DNA from: Camelus bactrianus
Lineage: Eukaryota; Chordata; Mammalia; Artiodactyla; Camelidae
Length of the DNA: 64,000 nt
Assembly: GCF_048773025.1 (NCBI RefSeq)
Contig: NC_133570.1
Coordinates: 27,192,001-27,256,000, forward strand
Direction of reading: 5' to 3'
Shown here: piece after piece, positions 13,605-25,900 of the stretch
How positions within the stretch are numbered: position 1 is the first letter of the stretch
Layout of the letters: each line of letters opens with the position of its first letter
The notes under the pieces: generated by a model
Told to the model about the DNA's origin: nothing
The model's database searches: none
Seen by the model: only the letters and a program-made list of their open reading frames with translations
Made by a program: the position numbers and the translations under genes

Positions 13605-16600
13605 GGTGACTGTGTGGGGGGGTTCGGGGCCGCTCTCCACGCAGCTGCCTGGTGTCACAGGTGTTCCCTGGCAGGTGGAAGTCCGCTAATTACCTCCCCT
13701 GTCCATGGGGAGGCACTAGATGCTACCTGCGTTTCCAGCACAACCCCCTACTTTCCCCGGCAGCCTGCACAGGGAGGGACTCTGGGAAGACACTCTAAGG
13801 GCTCCTAGGAGATCCCGTGTGCTGCAGACAGAAGACGGAACCTCCCCACACTCAGAATTCCGAAACACGGGTGACTGTGTGGGTGAGGTTTAGGGCCGCA
13901 CTCCACGCAGCTTCCTGGTGTCACAGGTGTTCCCTGGCAGGGGGAAGTCCGCTAATTACCTCCCTTGTCCATGGGGAGGCACTAGATGCTACCTACGTTT
14001 CCAGCCCAACCCCCGCCTTTCCCCGGCTGCCCTCACAGTGAGGGACTCTGGGAAGACCCTCGAAGGGCTCCTAGGAGATCCCGGGTGCTGAAGACAGAAG
14101 ACGGAACCTCCCCACACTCAGAATTCCGGAACACGGATGACTGTGTGGGGGAGGTTCGGGGCCGCTCTCCACGCAGCTGCCTGGTGTCACAGGTGTTCCC
14201 TGGCAGGGGGAAGTCCGCTAATTATCTCCCCTGTCCATGGGGAGGCACTAGATGCTACCTGCGTTTCCAGCCCAACCCCCGCCTTTCTCTGGCTGCCCGC
14301 ACTGGGAGGGACTCGGGGAAGACTCTCGAAGGGCTCCTAGGAGATCCCGGGTGCTGCAGACAGAAGACGGAACCTCCCCACACTCAGAATTCCGGAACAA
14401 GGCTGACTGTGTAGGGGAGGTTCGGGGCCGCCCTCCACGCAGCTGCCTTCTGTCACAGGTGTTCCCTGGCAGGTGGAAGTCCGCTAATTACATCCCCTGT
14501 CCATGGGGAGGCACTAGATGCTACCTGCGTTTCCAGCACAACCCCCTACTTTCCCCGGCAGCCCGCAAAGGGTGGGACTCTGGGAAGACACTCGAAGGGC
14601 TCCTAGGAGATCCCGGGTGCTGCAGACAAAAGACGGATCCTCCCCACACTCAGAATCCCGGAACAAGTCTGACTGTGTGGGTGAGGTTTAGGGCCGCCCT
14701 CCACGCAGCTGCCTGGTGTCACAGGTGTTCCCTGGCAGAGGGAAGTCCGCTAATTACCTCCCCTGTCCATGGGGAGGCACTAGATGCTACCTGCTTTTCC
14801 AGCCCAACCCCCGCCTTTCCCCGGCAACCCGCACTGGGACGGACTGGGGGAAGACACTCGAAGGGCTCCTAGGAGATCCCGGGTGCTGCAGACAGAAGAC
14901 GGAACCTCCCCACACTCAGAATTCCGGAACACGGGTGACTGTGTGGGTGAGGTTTAGGGCCGCACTCCACGCAGCTTCCTGGTGTCACAGGTGTTCCCTG
15001 GCAGGGGGAAGTCCGCTAATTACCTCCCTTGTCCATGGGGAGGCACTAGATGCTACCTGCGTTTCCAGCCCAACCCCCGCCTTTCCCCGCCTGCCCTCAC
15101 AGTGAGGGACTCTGGGAAGACCCTCGAAGGGCTCCTAGGAGATCCCGGGTGCTGAAGACAGAAGACGGAACCTCCCCACACTCAGAATTCCGGAACACGG
15201 ATGACTGTGTGGGGGGGTTCGGGGCCGCACTCCACGCATCTGCCTGGTGTCACAGGTGTTCCCTGGCAGGTGGAAGTCCGCTAATTACCTCCCCTGTCCA
15301 TGGGGAGGCACTAGATGCTACCTGCGTTTCCAGCACAACCCCCTTCTTTCCCCGGCAGCCTGCACAGGGAGGGACTCTGGGAAGACACTCGAAGGGCTCC
15401 TAGGAGATCCCGTGTGCTGCAGACAGAAGACGGAACCTCCCCACACTCAGAATTCCGGAACACGGTTGACTGTGTGGGGGAGGTTCGGGGCCGACCTCCA
15501 CGAAGCTGCCTGGTGTCACAGGTGTTCCCTGGCAGGGGGAAGTCCGCTAATTACCTCCCCTGTCCATGGGGAGGCACTAGATGCTACCTGCGTTTCCAGC
15601 CCAACCCCCGCCTTTCTCTGGCTGCCCGCACTGGGAGGGACTCGGGGAAGACTCTCGAAGGGCTCCTACGAGATCCCGGGTGCTGCAGACAGAAGACGGG
15701 ACCTCCCCACACTCAGAATTCCGGAACACGGCTGACTGTGTGGGGGAGGTTCGGGGCCGCCCTCCACGCAGCTGCCTTCTGTCACAGGTGTTCCCTGGCA
15801 GGTGGAAGTCCGCTAATTACCTCCCCTATCCATGGGGATGCACTAGATGCTACCTGCGTTTCCAGCACAACCCCCTCCTTTCCCCGGCAGCCCGCAAAGT
15901 GAGGGACTCTGGGAAGACACTCGAAGGGCTCCTAGGAGATCCCGGGTGCTGCAGACAAAAGACGGATCCTCCCCACACTCAGAATCCCGGAACACGTCTG
16001 ACTGTGTGGGTGAGGTTTAGGGCCGCCCTCCACGCAGCTGCCTGGTGTCACAGGTGTTCCCTGGCAGGGGGAAGTCCGCTAATTACCTCCCCTGTCCATG
16101 GGGAGGCACTAGATGCTACCTGCGTTTCCAGCCCAACCCCCGCATTTCCCCGGCAGCCCGCACTGGGAGGGACTAGGGGAAGACACTCGAAGGGCTCCTA
16201 GGAGATCCCGGGTGCTGCAGACAGAAGACGGAACCTCCCCACACTCAGAATTCCGGAACACGGCTGACTGCGTGGGGGAGGTTCTGGGCCGCCCTCCACG
16301 CAGCTGCCTGGTGTCACAGGTGTTCCCTGGCAGGGGGAAGTCCGCTAATTACCTCCCCTGTCCATGGGGAGGCACAAGATGCTACCTGCTTTTCCAGCCC
16401 AACCCCCGCATTTCCCCGTCAGCCCGCACTGGGAGGGACTCGGGGAAGACACTCGAAGGGCTCCTAGGAGATCCCGGGTGCTGCAGACAGAAGACGGAAC
16501 CTCCCCACACTCAGAATTCCGGAACAAGGCTGACTGTGTGGGGGAGGTTCGGCGCCGCCCTCCACGCAGCTGCCTGGTGTCAGAGGTGTTCCCTGGCAGG

Positions 16601-19600
16601 GAGAAGTCCGCTAATTACCTCCCCTGTCCATGGGGAGGCACTAGATGCTACCTTCTTTTCCAGCACAACCCCCTCCTTTCCCCGGCAGCCCGCACTGGGA
16701 GGGACTCTGGGAAGACACTCGAAGGGCTCCTAGGAGATCCCGGTGCTGCAGACAGAAGACGGAACCTCCCCACAATCAGAATTCCAGAACACGGCTGACT
16801 GTGTGGGGGAGGTTCGGGGCCGCCCTCCACGCAGCTGCCTGGTGTCACAGGTGTTCCCTGACACGGAGAAGTCCGCTAATTACCTCCCCTGTCCATGGGG
16901 AGGCACTAGATGCTACCTGCGTTTCCAGCCCAACCCCCGCTTTCCCCGGCAGCCCGCACTGGGAGGGACTCGGGGAACACACTCGAAGGGCTCCTAGGAG
17001 ATCCCGGGTGCTGCAGACAGAAGACGGAACCTCCCCACACTCAGAATCCCGGAACACGGATGACTGCGTGGGGGAATTTCGGGGCCGCCCTCCACGCAGC
17101 TGCCTGGTGTCACAGGTGTTCCCTGGCAGGGGGAAGTCCGCTAATTACCTCCCCTGTCCATGGGGAGGCACTAGATGCTACCTGCGTTTCCAGCCCAACC
17201 CCCGCCTTTCTCTGGCTGCCCGCACTGGGAGGGACTCGGGGAAGACTCTCGAAAGGCTCCTAGGATATCCCGGGTGCTGCAGACAGAAGACGGAACCTCC
17301 CCACACTCAGAATTCCGGAACACGGCTGACTGCGTGGGGGAGGTTCGGGGCCGCCCTCCACGCAGCTGCTTGGTGTCACAGGTGTTCCCTGGCAGGAGGA
17401 AGTCCGCTAATTACCTCCCCTGTCCATGGGGAGGCACAAGATGCTACCTGCTTTTCCAGCCCAACCCCCGCATTTCCCCGTCAGCCCGCACTGGGAGGGA
17501 CTCGGGGAAAACACTCGAAGGGCTCCTAGGAGATCCCGGGTGCTGCAGACAGAAGACGGAACCTCCCCACACTCAGAATTCCGGAACAAGGCTGACTGTG
17601 TGGGGGAGGTTCGGCGCCGCCCTCCACGCAGCTGCCTGGTGTCAGAGGTGTTCCTTGGCAGGGAGAAGTCCGCTAATTACCTCCCCTGTCCATGGGGAGG
17701 CACTAGATGCTACCTTCTTTTCCAGCACAACCCCCTCCTTTCCCCGGCAGCCCGCACTGGGAGGGACTCTGGGAAGACACTCGAAGGGCTCCTAGGAGAT
17801 CCCGGGTGCTGCAGACAGAAGACGGAACCTCCCCACAATCAGAATTCCAGAACACGGCTGACTGTGTGGGGGAGGTTCGGGGCCGCCCTCCACGCAGCTG
17901 CCTGGTGTCACAGGTGTTCCCTGGCAGGGAGAAGTCCGCTAATTACCTCCCCTGTCCATGGGGAGGCACTAGATGCTACCTGCGTTTCCAGCCCAACCCC
18001 CGCATTTCCCCGGCAGCCCGCAAAGGGAGGGTCACGGGGAAGACACTCGAAGGGCTCCTAGGAGATCCCGGGTGCTGCAGACAGAAGACGGAACCTCCCC
18101 ACACTCAGAATTGCAGAACACGGATGACTGTGTGGGGGGGTTCGGGGCCGCTCTCCACGCAGCTGCCTGGTGTCACAGGTGTTCCCTGTCAGGTGGAAGT
18201 CCGCTAATTACCTCCCCTGTCCATGGGAAGGCACTAGATGCTACCTGCGTTTCCAGCACAACCCCCTACTTTCCCCGGCAGCCTGCACAGGGAGGGACTC
18301 TGGGAAGACACTCTAAGGGCTCCTAGGAGATCCCGTGTGCTGCAGACAGAAGACGGAACCTCCCCACACTCAGAATTCCGAAACACGGGTGACTGTGTGG
18401 GTGAGGTTTAGGGCCGCACTCCACGCAGCTTCCTGGTGTCACAGGTGTTCCCTGGCAGGGGGAAGTCCGCTAATTACCTCCCTTGTCCATGGGGAGGCAC
18501 TAGATGCTACCTACGTTTCCAGCCCAACCCCCGCCTTTCCCCGGCTGCCCTCACAGTGAGGGACTCTGGGAAGACCCTCGAAGGGCTCCTAGGAGATCCC
18601 GGGTGCTGAAGACAGAAGACGGAACCTCCCCACACTCAGAATTCCGGAACACGGATGACTGTGTGGGGGAGGTTCGGGGCCGCTCTCCACGCAGCTGCCT
18701 GGTGTCACAGGTGTTCCCTGGCAGGTGGAATTCCGCTAATTACCTCCCCTGTCCATGGGGAGGCACTAGATGCTACCTGCGTTTCCAGCCCAACCCCCGC
18801 CTTTCTCTGGCTGCCCGCACTGGGAGGGACTCGGGGAAGACTCTCGAAGGGCTCCTAGGAGATCCCGGGTGCTGCAGACAGAAGACGGAACCTCCCCACA
18901 CTCAGAATTCCGGAACACGGCTGACTGTGTAGGGGAGGTTCGGGGCCGCCCTCCACGCAGCTGCCTTCTGTCATAGGTGTTCCCTGGCAGGTGGAAGTCC
19001 GCTAATTACATCCCCTGTCCATGGGGAGGCACTAGATGCTACCTGCGTTTCCAGCACAACCCCCTACTTTCCCCGGCAGCCCGCAAAGGGTGGGACTCTG
19101 GGAAGACACTCGAAGGGCTCCTAGGAGATCCCGGGTGCTGCAGACAAAAGACGGATCCTCCCCACACTCAGAATCCCGGAACAAGTCTGACTGTGTGGGT
19201 GAGGTTTAGGGCCGCCCTCCACGCAGCTGCCTGGTGTCACAGGTGTTCCCTGGCAGAGGGAAGTCCGCTAATTACCTCCCCTGTCCATGGGGAGGCACTA
19301 GATGCTACCTGCTTTTCCAGCCCAACCCCCGCCTTTCCCCGGCAACCCGCACTGGGACGGACTGGGGGAAGACACTCGAAGGGCTCCTAGGAGATCCCGG
19401 GTGCTGCAGACAGAAGACGGAACCTCCCCACACTCAGAATTCCGGAACACGGGTGACTGTGTGGGTGAGGTTTAGGGCCGCACTCCACGCAGCTTCCTGG
19501 TGTCACAGGTGTTCCCTGGCAGGGGGAAGTCCGCTAATTACCTCCCTTGTCCATGGGGAGGCACTAGATGCTACCTGCGTTTCCAGCCCAACCCCCGCCT

Positions 19601-22600
19601 TTCCCCGGCTGCCCTCACAGTGAGGGACTCTGGGAAGACCCTCGAAGGGCTCCTAGGAGATTCCGGGTGCTGAAGACAGAAGACGGAACCTCCCCACACT
19701 CAGAATTCCGGAACACGGATGACTGTGTGGGGGGGTTCGGGGCCGCTCTCCACGCAGCTGCCTGGTGTCACATGTGTTCCCTGGCAGGTGGAAGTCCGCT
19801 AATTACCTCCCCTGTCCATGGGGAGGCACTAGATGCTACCTGCGTTTCCAGCCCAACCCCCGCCTTTCTCTGGCTGCCCGCACTGGGAGGGACTCGGGGA
19901 AGACTCTCGAAGGGCTCCTAGGAGATCCCGGGTGCTGCAGACAGAAGACGGGACCTCCCCACACTCAGAATTCCGGAACACGGCTGACTGTGTGGGGGAG
20001 GTTCGGGGCCGCCCTCCACGCAGCTGCCTTCTGTCACAGGTGTTCCCTGGCAGGTGGAAGTCCGCTAATTACCTCCCCTATCCATGGGGAGGCACTAGAT
20101 GCTACCTGCGTTTCCAGCACAACCCCCTCCATTCACCGGCAGCCCGCAAAGTGAGGGACTCTGGGAAGACACTCGAAGGGCTCCTAGGAGATCCCGGGTG
20201 CTGCAGACAAAAGACGGATCCTCCCCACACTCAGAATCCCGGAACAAGTCTGACTGTGTGGGTGAGGTTTAGGGCCGCCCTCCACGCAGCTGCCTGGTGT
20301 CACAGGTGTTCCCTGGCAGGGGGAAATCCGCTAATTACCTCCCCTGTCCATGGGGAGGCACTAGATGCTACCTGCGTTTCCAGCCCAACCCCCGCCTTTC
20401 CCCGGCAGCCCGCACTGGGAGGGACTCGGTGAAGACACTCGAAGGGCTCCTAGGAGATCCCGGGTGCTGCAGACAGAAGACGGAACCTCCCCACACTCAG
20501 AATTCCGGAACACGGATGACTGTGTGGGGGAGGTTCGGGGCCGCCCTCCACGCAGCAGCCTGGTGTCACAGGTGTTCCCTGGCAGGGGGAAGTCCGCTAA
20601 TTACCTCCCCTGTCCATGGGGAGGCACTAGAAGCTACCTGCGTTTCCAGCCCAACCCCCGCCTTTCTCTGGCTGCCCGCACTGGGAGGGACTCGGGGAAG
20701 ACTCTCGAAAGGCTCCTAGGAGATCCCGGGTGCTGCAGACAGAAGACGGAACCTCCCCACACTCAGAATTCCGGAACACGGCTGACTGCGTGGGGGAGGT
20801 TCGGGGCCGCCCTCCACGCAGCTGCTTGGTGTCACAGGTGTTCCCTGGCAGGGGGAAGTCCGCTAATTACCTCCCCTGTCCATGGGGAGGCACAAGATGC
20901 TACCTGCTTTTCCAGCCCAACCCCCGCATTTCCCCGGCAGCCCGCACTGGGAGGGACTAGGGGAAGACACTCGAAGTGCTCCTAGGAGATCCCGGGTGCT
21001 GCAGACAGAAGACGGAACCTCCCCACACTCAGAATTCCGGAACACGGCTGACTGCGTGGGGGAGGTTCTGGGCCGCCCTCCACGCAGCTGTCTGGTGTCA
21101 CAGGTGTTCCCTGGCAGGGGGAAGTCCGCTAATTACCTCCCCTGTCCATGGGGAGGCACAAGATGCTACCTGCTTTTCCAGCCCAACCCCCGCATTTCCC
21201 CGTCAGCCCGCACTGGGAGGGACTCGGGGAAGACACTCGAAGGGCTCCTAGGAGATCCCGGGTGCTGCAGACAGAAGACGGAACCTCCCCACACTCAGAA
21301 TTCCGGAACAAGGCTGACTGTGTGGGGGAGGTTCGGCGCCGCCCTCCACGCAGCTGCCTGGTGTCAGAGGTGTTCCCTGGCAGGGAGAAGTCCGCTAATT
21401 ACCTCCCCTGTCCATGGGGAGGCACTAGATGCTACCTGCGTTTCCAGCCCAACCCCCGCCTTTCCCCGGCAACCCGCACTGGGAGGGACTCGGGGAAGAC
21501 ACTCGAAGGGCTCCTAGGAGATCCCGGGTGCTGCAGACAGAAGACGGAACCTCCCCACACTCAGAATCCCGGAACACGGATGACTGCGTGGGGGAGGTTC
21601 GGGGCCGCCCTCCACGCAGCTGCCTGGTGTCACAGGTGTTCCCTGGCAGGGGGAAGTCCGCTAATTACCTCCCCTGTCCATGGGGTGGCACTAGATGCTA
21701 CCTGCGTTTCCAGCCCAACCCCCGCCTTTCTCTGGCTGCCCGCACTGGGAGGGACTCGGGGAAGACTCTCGAAAGGCTCCTAGGATATCCCGGGTGCTGC
21801 AGACAGAAGACGGAACCTCCCCACACTCAGAATTCCGGAACACGGCTGACTGCGTGGGGGAGGTTCTGGGCCGCCCTCCACGCAGCTGCCTTTTGTCACA
21901 GGTGTTCCCTGGCAGGGGGAAGTCCGCTAATTACCTCCCCTGTCCATGGGGAGGCACTAGATGCTACCTGCGTTTCCAGCACAACCCCCTCCTTTCCCCG
22001 GCAGCCCGCAAAGGGTGGGACTCTGGGAAGACACTCGAAGGGCTCCTAGGAGATCCCGGGTGCTGCAGACAAAAGACGGATCCTCCCCACACTCAGAATC
22101 CCGGAACACGTCTGACTGTGTGGGTGAGGTTTAGGGCCGCCCTCCACGCAGCTGCCTGGTGTCACAGGTGTTCCCTGGCAGGGGGAAGTCCGCTAATTAC
22201 CTCCCCTGTCCATGGGGAGGTACTAGATGCTACCTGCTTTTCCAGCCCAACCCCTGCCTTTCCCCGGCAACCCGCACTGGGAGGGACTCGGGGAAGACAC
22301 TCGAAGGGCTCCTAGGAGATCCCGGGTGCTGCAGACAGAAGACGGAACCTCCCCACACTCAGAATTCCGGAACACGGCTGACTGTGTGGGGGAGGTTCGG
22401 GGCCGCCCTCCACGCAGCTGCCTGGTGTCACAGGTGTTCCCTGGCAGGGAGAAGTCAGCTAATAACCTCCCCTGTCCATGGGGAGGCACTAGATGCTACC
22501 TGCGTTTCCAGCCCAACCCCCTCCTTTCCTCGGCTGCCCGCACTGGGACGGACTGGGGGAAGACACTCGAAGGGCTCCTAGGAGATCCCGGGTGCTGCAG

Positions 22601-22905
22601 ACAGAAGACGGAACCTCCCCACACTCAGAATTCCGGAACACGGGTGACTGTGTGGGTGAGGTTTAGGGCCGCACTCCACGCAGCTTCCTGGTGTCACAGG
22701 TGTTCCCTGGCAGGGGGAAGTCCGCTAATTACCTCCCTTGTCCATGGGGAGGCACTAGATGCTACCTCCGTTTCCAGCCCAACCCCCGCCTTTCCCCGGC
22801 TGCCCTCCCAGTGAGGGACTCTGGGAAGACCCTCGAAGGACTCCTAGGAGATCCCGGGTGCTGAAGACAGAAGACGGAACCTCCCCACACTCAGAATTCC
22901 GGAAC
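13604..22905. repeat. two successive 17/18-monomer higher-order units
   Basis: 13,600-15,300 matches 18,118-19,820 at an offset of 4,518 bp (17 monomers). 15,581-16,100 matches 19,833-20,350 at 4,252 bp (16 monomers), and 16,113-16,640 matches 20,897-21,425 at 4,784 bp (18 monomers). Shared rare variants include AGACGGGACCTCC, CCCTATCCATGG and GTTCTGGGCCGCC. The offsets change only by whole monomers. The rare CCGAAACACG falls at 13,860, 18,378 and 23,164. Two one-base losses near 16,741 and 16,941 sit in adjacent monomers. Nothing but satellite is present. Confidence 0.85.
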
Positions 22906-25900
22906 ACGGATGACTGTGTGGGGGGGTTCGGGGCCGCTCTCCACGCAGCTGCCTGGTGTCACAGGTGTTCCCTGGCAGGTGGAAGTCCGCTAATTACCTC
23001 CCCTGTCCATGGGGAGGCACTAGATGCTACCTGCGTTTCCAGCACAACCCCCTATTTTCCCCGGAAGCCTGCACAGGGAGGGACTCTGGGAAGACATTCT
23101 AAGGGCTCCTAGGAGATCCCGTGTGCTGCAGACAGAAGACGGAACCTCCCCACACTCAGAATTCCGAAACACGGGTGACTGTGTGGGTGAGGTTTAGGGC
23201 CGCACTCCACGCAGCTTCCTGGTGTCACAGGTGTTCCCTGGCAGGGGGAAGTCCGCTAACTACCTCCCTTGTCCATGGGGAGGCACTAGATGCTACCTAC
23301 GTTTCCAGCCCAACCCCCGCCTTTCCCCGGCTGCCCTCACAGTGAGGGACTCTGGGAAGACCCTCGAAGGGCTCCTAGGAGATCCCGGGTGCTGAAGACA
23401 GAAGACGGAACCTCCCCACACTCAGAATTCCGGAACACGGATGACTGTGTGGGGGAGGTTCGGGGCCGCTCTCCACGCAGCTGCCTGGTGTCACAGGTGT
23501 TCCCTGGCAGGTGGAACTCCGCTAATTACCTCCCCTGTCAATGGGGAGGCTCTAGATGCTACCTGCGTTTCCAGCACATCCCCCTACATTCCCCGGCAGC
23601 CTGCACAGGGAGGGACTCTGCGAAGACACTCGAAGGGCTCCTAGGAGATCCCGGGTGCTGCAGACAGAAGACGGAACCTCCCCATACTCAGAATTCCGGA
23701 ACACGGTTGACTGTGTGGGGGAGGTTCGGGGTCGACCTCCACGCAGCTGCCTGGTGTCACAGGTGTTCCCTGGCAGGGGGAATTCCCTAATTACCTCCCC
23801 TGTCCATGGGGAGGCACTAGATGCTACCTGCGTTTCCAGCCCAACCCCCGCATTTCTCTGGCTGCCCGCACTGGGAGGGACTCGGGGAAGACTCTCGAAG
23901 GGCTCCTAGGAGATCCCGGGTGCTGCAGACAGAAGACGGAACCTCCCCACACTCAGAATTCCGGAACACGGGTGACTGTGTGGGTGAGGTTTAGCGCCGC
24001 ACTCCACGCAGCTTCCTGGTGTCACAGGTGTTCCCTGGCAGGGGGAAGTCCGCTAATTACCTCCCTTGTCCATGGGGAGGCACTAGATGCTACCTGCGTT
24101 TCCAGCCCAACCCCCGCCTTTCCCCGGCTGCCCTCAAAGTTAGGGACTCTGGGAAGACCCTCGAAGGGCTCCTAGGAGATCCCGGGTGCTGAAGACAGAA
24201 GACGGAACCTCCCCACACTCAGAATTCCGGAACACGGATGACTGTGTGGGGGGGTTCGGGGCCGCTCTCCACGCAGCTGCCTGGTGTCACAGGTGTTCCC
24301 TGGCAGGTGGAAGTCCGCTAATTACCTCCCCTGTCCATGGGGAAGCACTAGATGCTACCTGCGTTTCCAGCACAACCCCCTACTTTCCCCGGCAGCCTGC
24401 ACAGGGAGGGACTCTGGGAACACACTCGAAGGGCTCCTAGGAGATCCCGTGTGCTGCAGACAGAAGACGGAACCTCCCCACACTCAGAATTCCGGAACAC
24501 GGTTGACTGTGTGGGGGAGGTTCGGGGCCGACCTCCACGCAGCTGCCTGGTGTCACAGGTGTTCCCTGGCAGGGGGAAGTCCGCTAATTACCTCCCCTGT
24601 CCATGGGGAGGCACTAGATGCTACCTGCGTTTCCAGCCCAACCCCCGCCTTTCTCTGGCTGCCCGCACTGGGAGGGACTCGGGGAAGACTCTCGAAGGGC
24701 TCCTAGGAGATCCCGGGTGCTGCAGACAGAAGACGGGACCTCCCCACACTCAGAATTCCGGAACACGGCTGACTGTGTGGGGGAGGTTCGGGGCCGCCCT
24801 CCACGCAGCTGCCGTCTGTCACAGGTGTTCCCTGGCAGGTGGAAGTCCGCTAATTACCTCCCCTATCCATGGGGATGCACTAGATGCTACCTGCGTTTCC
24901 AGCACAACCCCCTCCTTTCCCCGGCAGCCCGCAAAGTGAGGGACTCTGGGAAGACACTCGAAGGGCTCCTAGGAGATCCCGGGTGCTGCAGACAAAAGAC
25001 GGATCCTGCCCACACTCAGAATCCCGGAACACGTCTGACTGTGTGGGTGAGGTTTAGGGCCGCCCTCCACGCAGCTGCCTGGTGTCACAGGTGTTCCCTG
25101 GCAGGGGGAAGTCCGCTAATTACCTCCCCTGTCCATGGGGAGGCACTAGATGCTACCTGCGTTTCCAGCCCAACCCCCGCCTTTCCCCGGCAGCCCGCAC
25201 TGGGAGGTACTCGGGGAAGACACTCGAAGGGCTCCTAGGAGATCCCGGGTGCTGCAGACAGAAGACGGAACCTCCCCACACTCAGAATTCCGGAACACGG
25301 ATGACTGTGTGGGGGAGGTTCGGGGCCGCCCTCCACGCAGCTGCCTGGTGTCACAGGTGTTCCCTGGCAGGGGGAAGTCCGCTAATTACCTCCCCTGTCC
25401 ATGGGGAGGCACTAGATGCTACCTGCGTTTCCAGCCCAACCCCCGCCTTTCTCTGGCTGCCCGCACTGGGAGGGACTCGGGGAAGACTCTCAAAAGGCTC
25501 CTAGGAGATCCCGGGTGCTGCAGACAGAAGACGGAACCTCCCCACACTCAGAATTCCGGAACACGGCTGACTGCGTGGGGGAGGTTCGGGGCCGCCCTCC
25601 ACGCAACTGCTTGGTGTCACAGGTGTTCCCTGGCAGGGGGAAGTCCGCAAATTACCTCCACTGTCCATGGGGAGGCACAAGATGCTACCTGCTTTTCCAG
25701 CCCAACCCCCGCATTTCCCCAGCAGCCCGCACTGTGAGGGACTAGGGGAAGACACTCGAAGGGCTCCTAGGAGATCCCGGGTGCTGCAGACAGAAGACGG
25801 AACCTCCCCACACTCAGAATTCCGGAACAAGGCTGACTGTGTGGGGGAGGTTCGGCGCCGCCCTCCACGCAGCTGCCTGGTGTCAGAGGTGTTCCCTGGC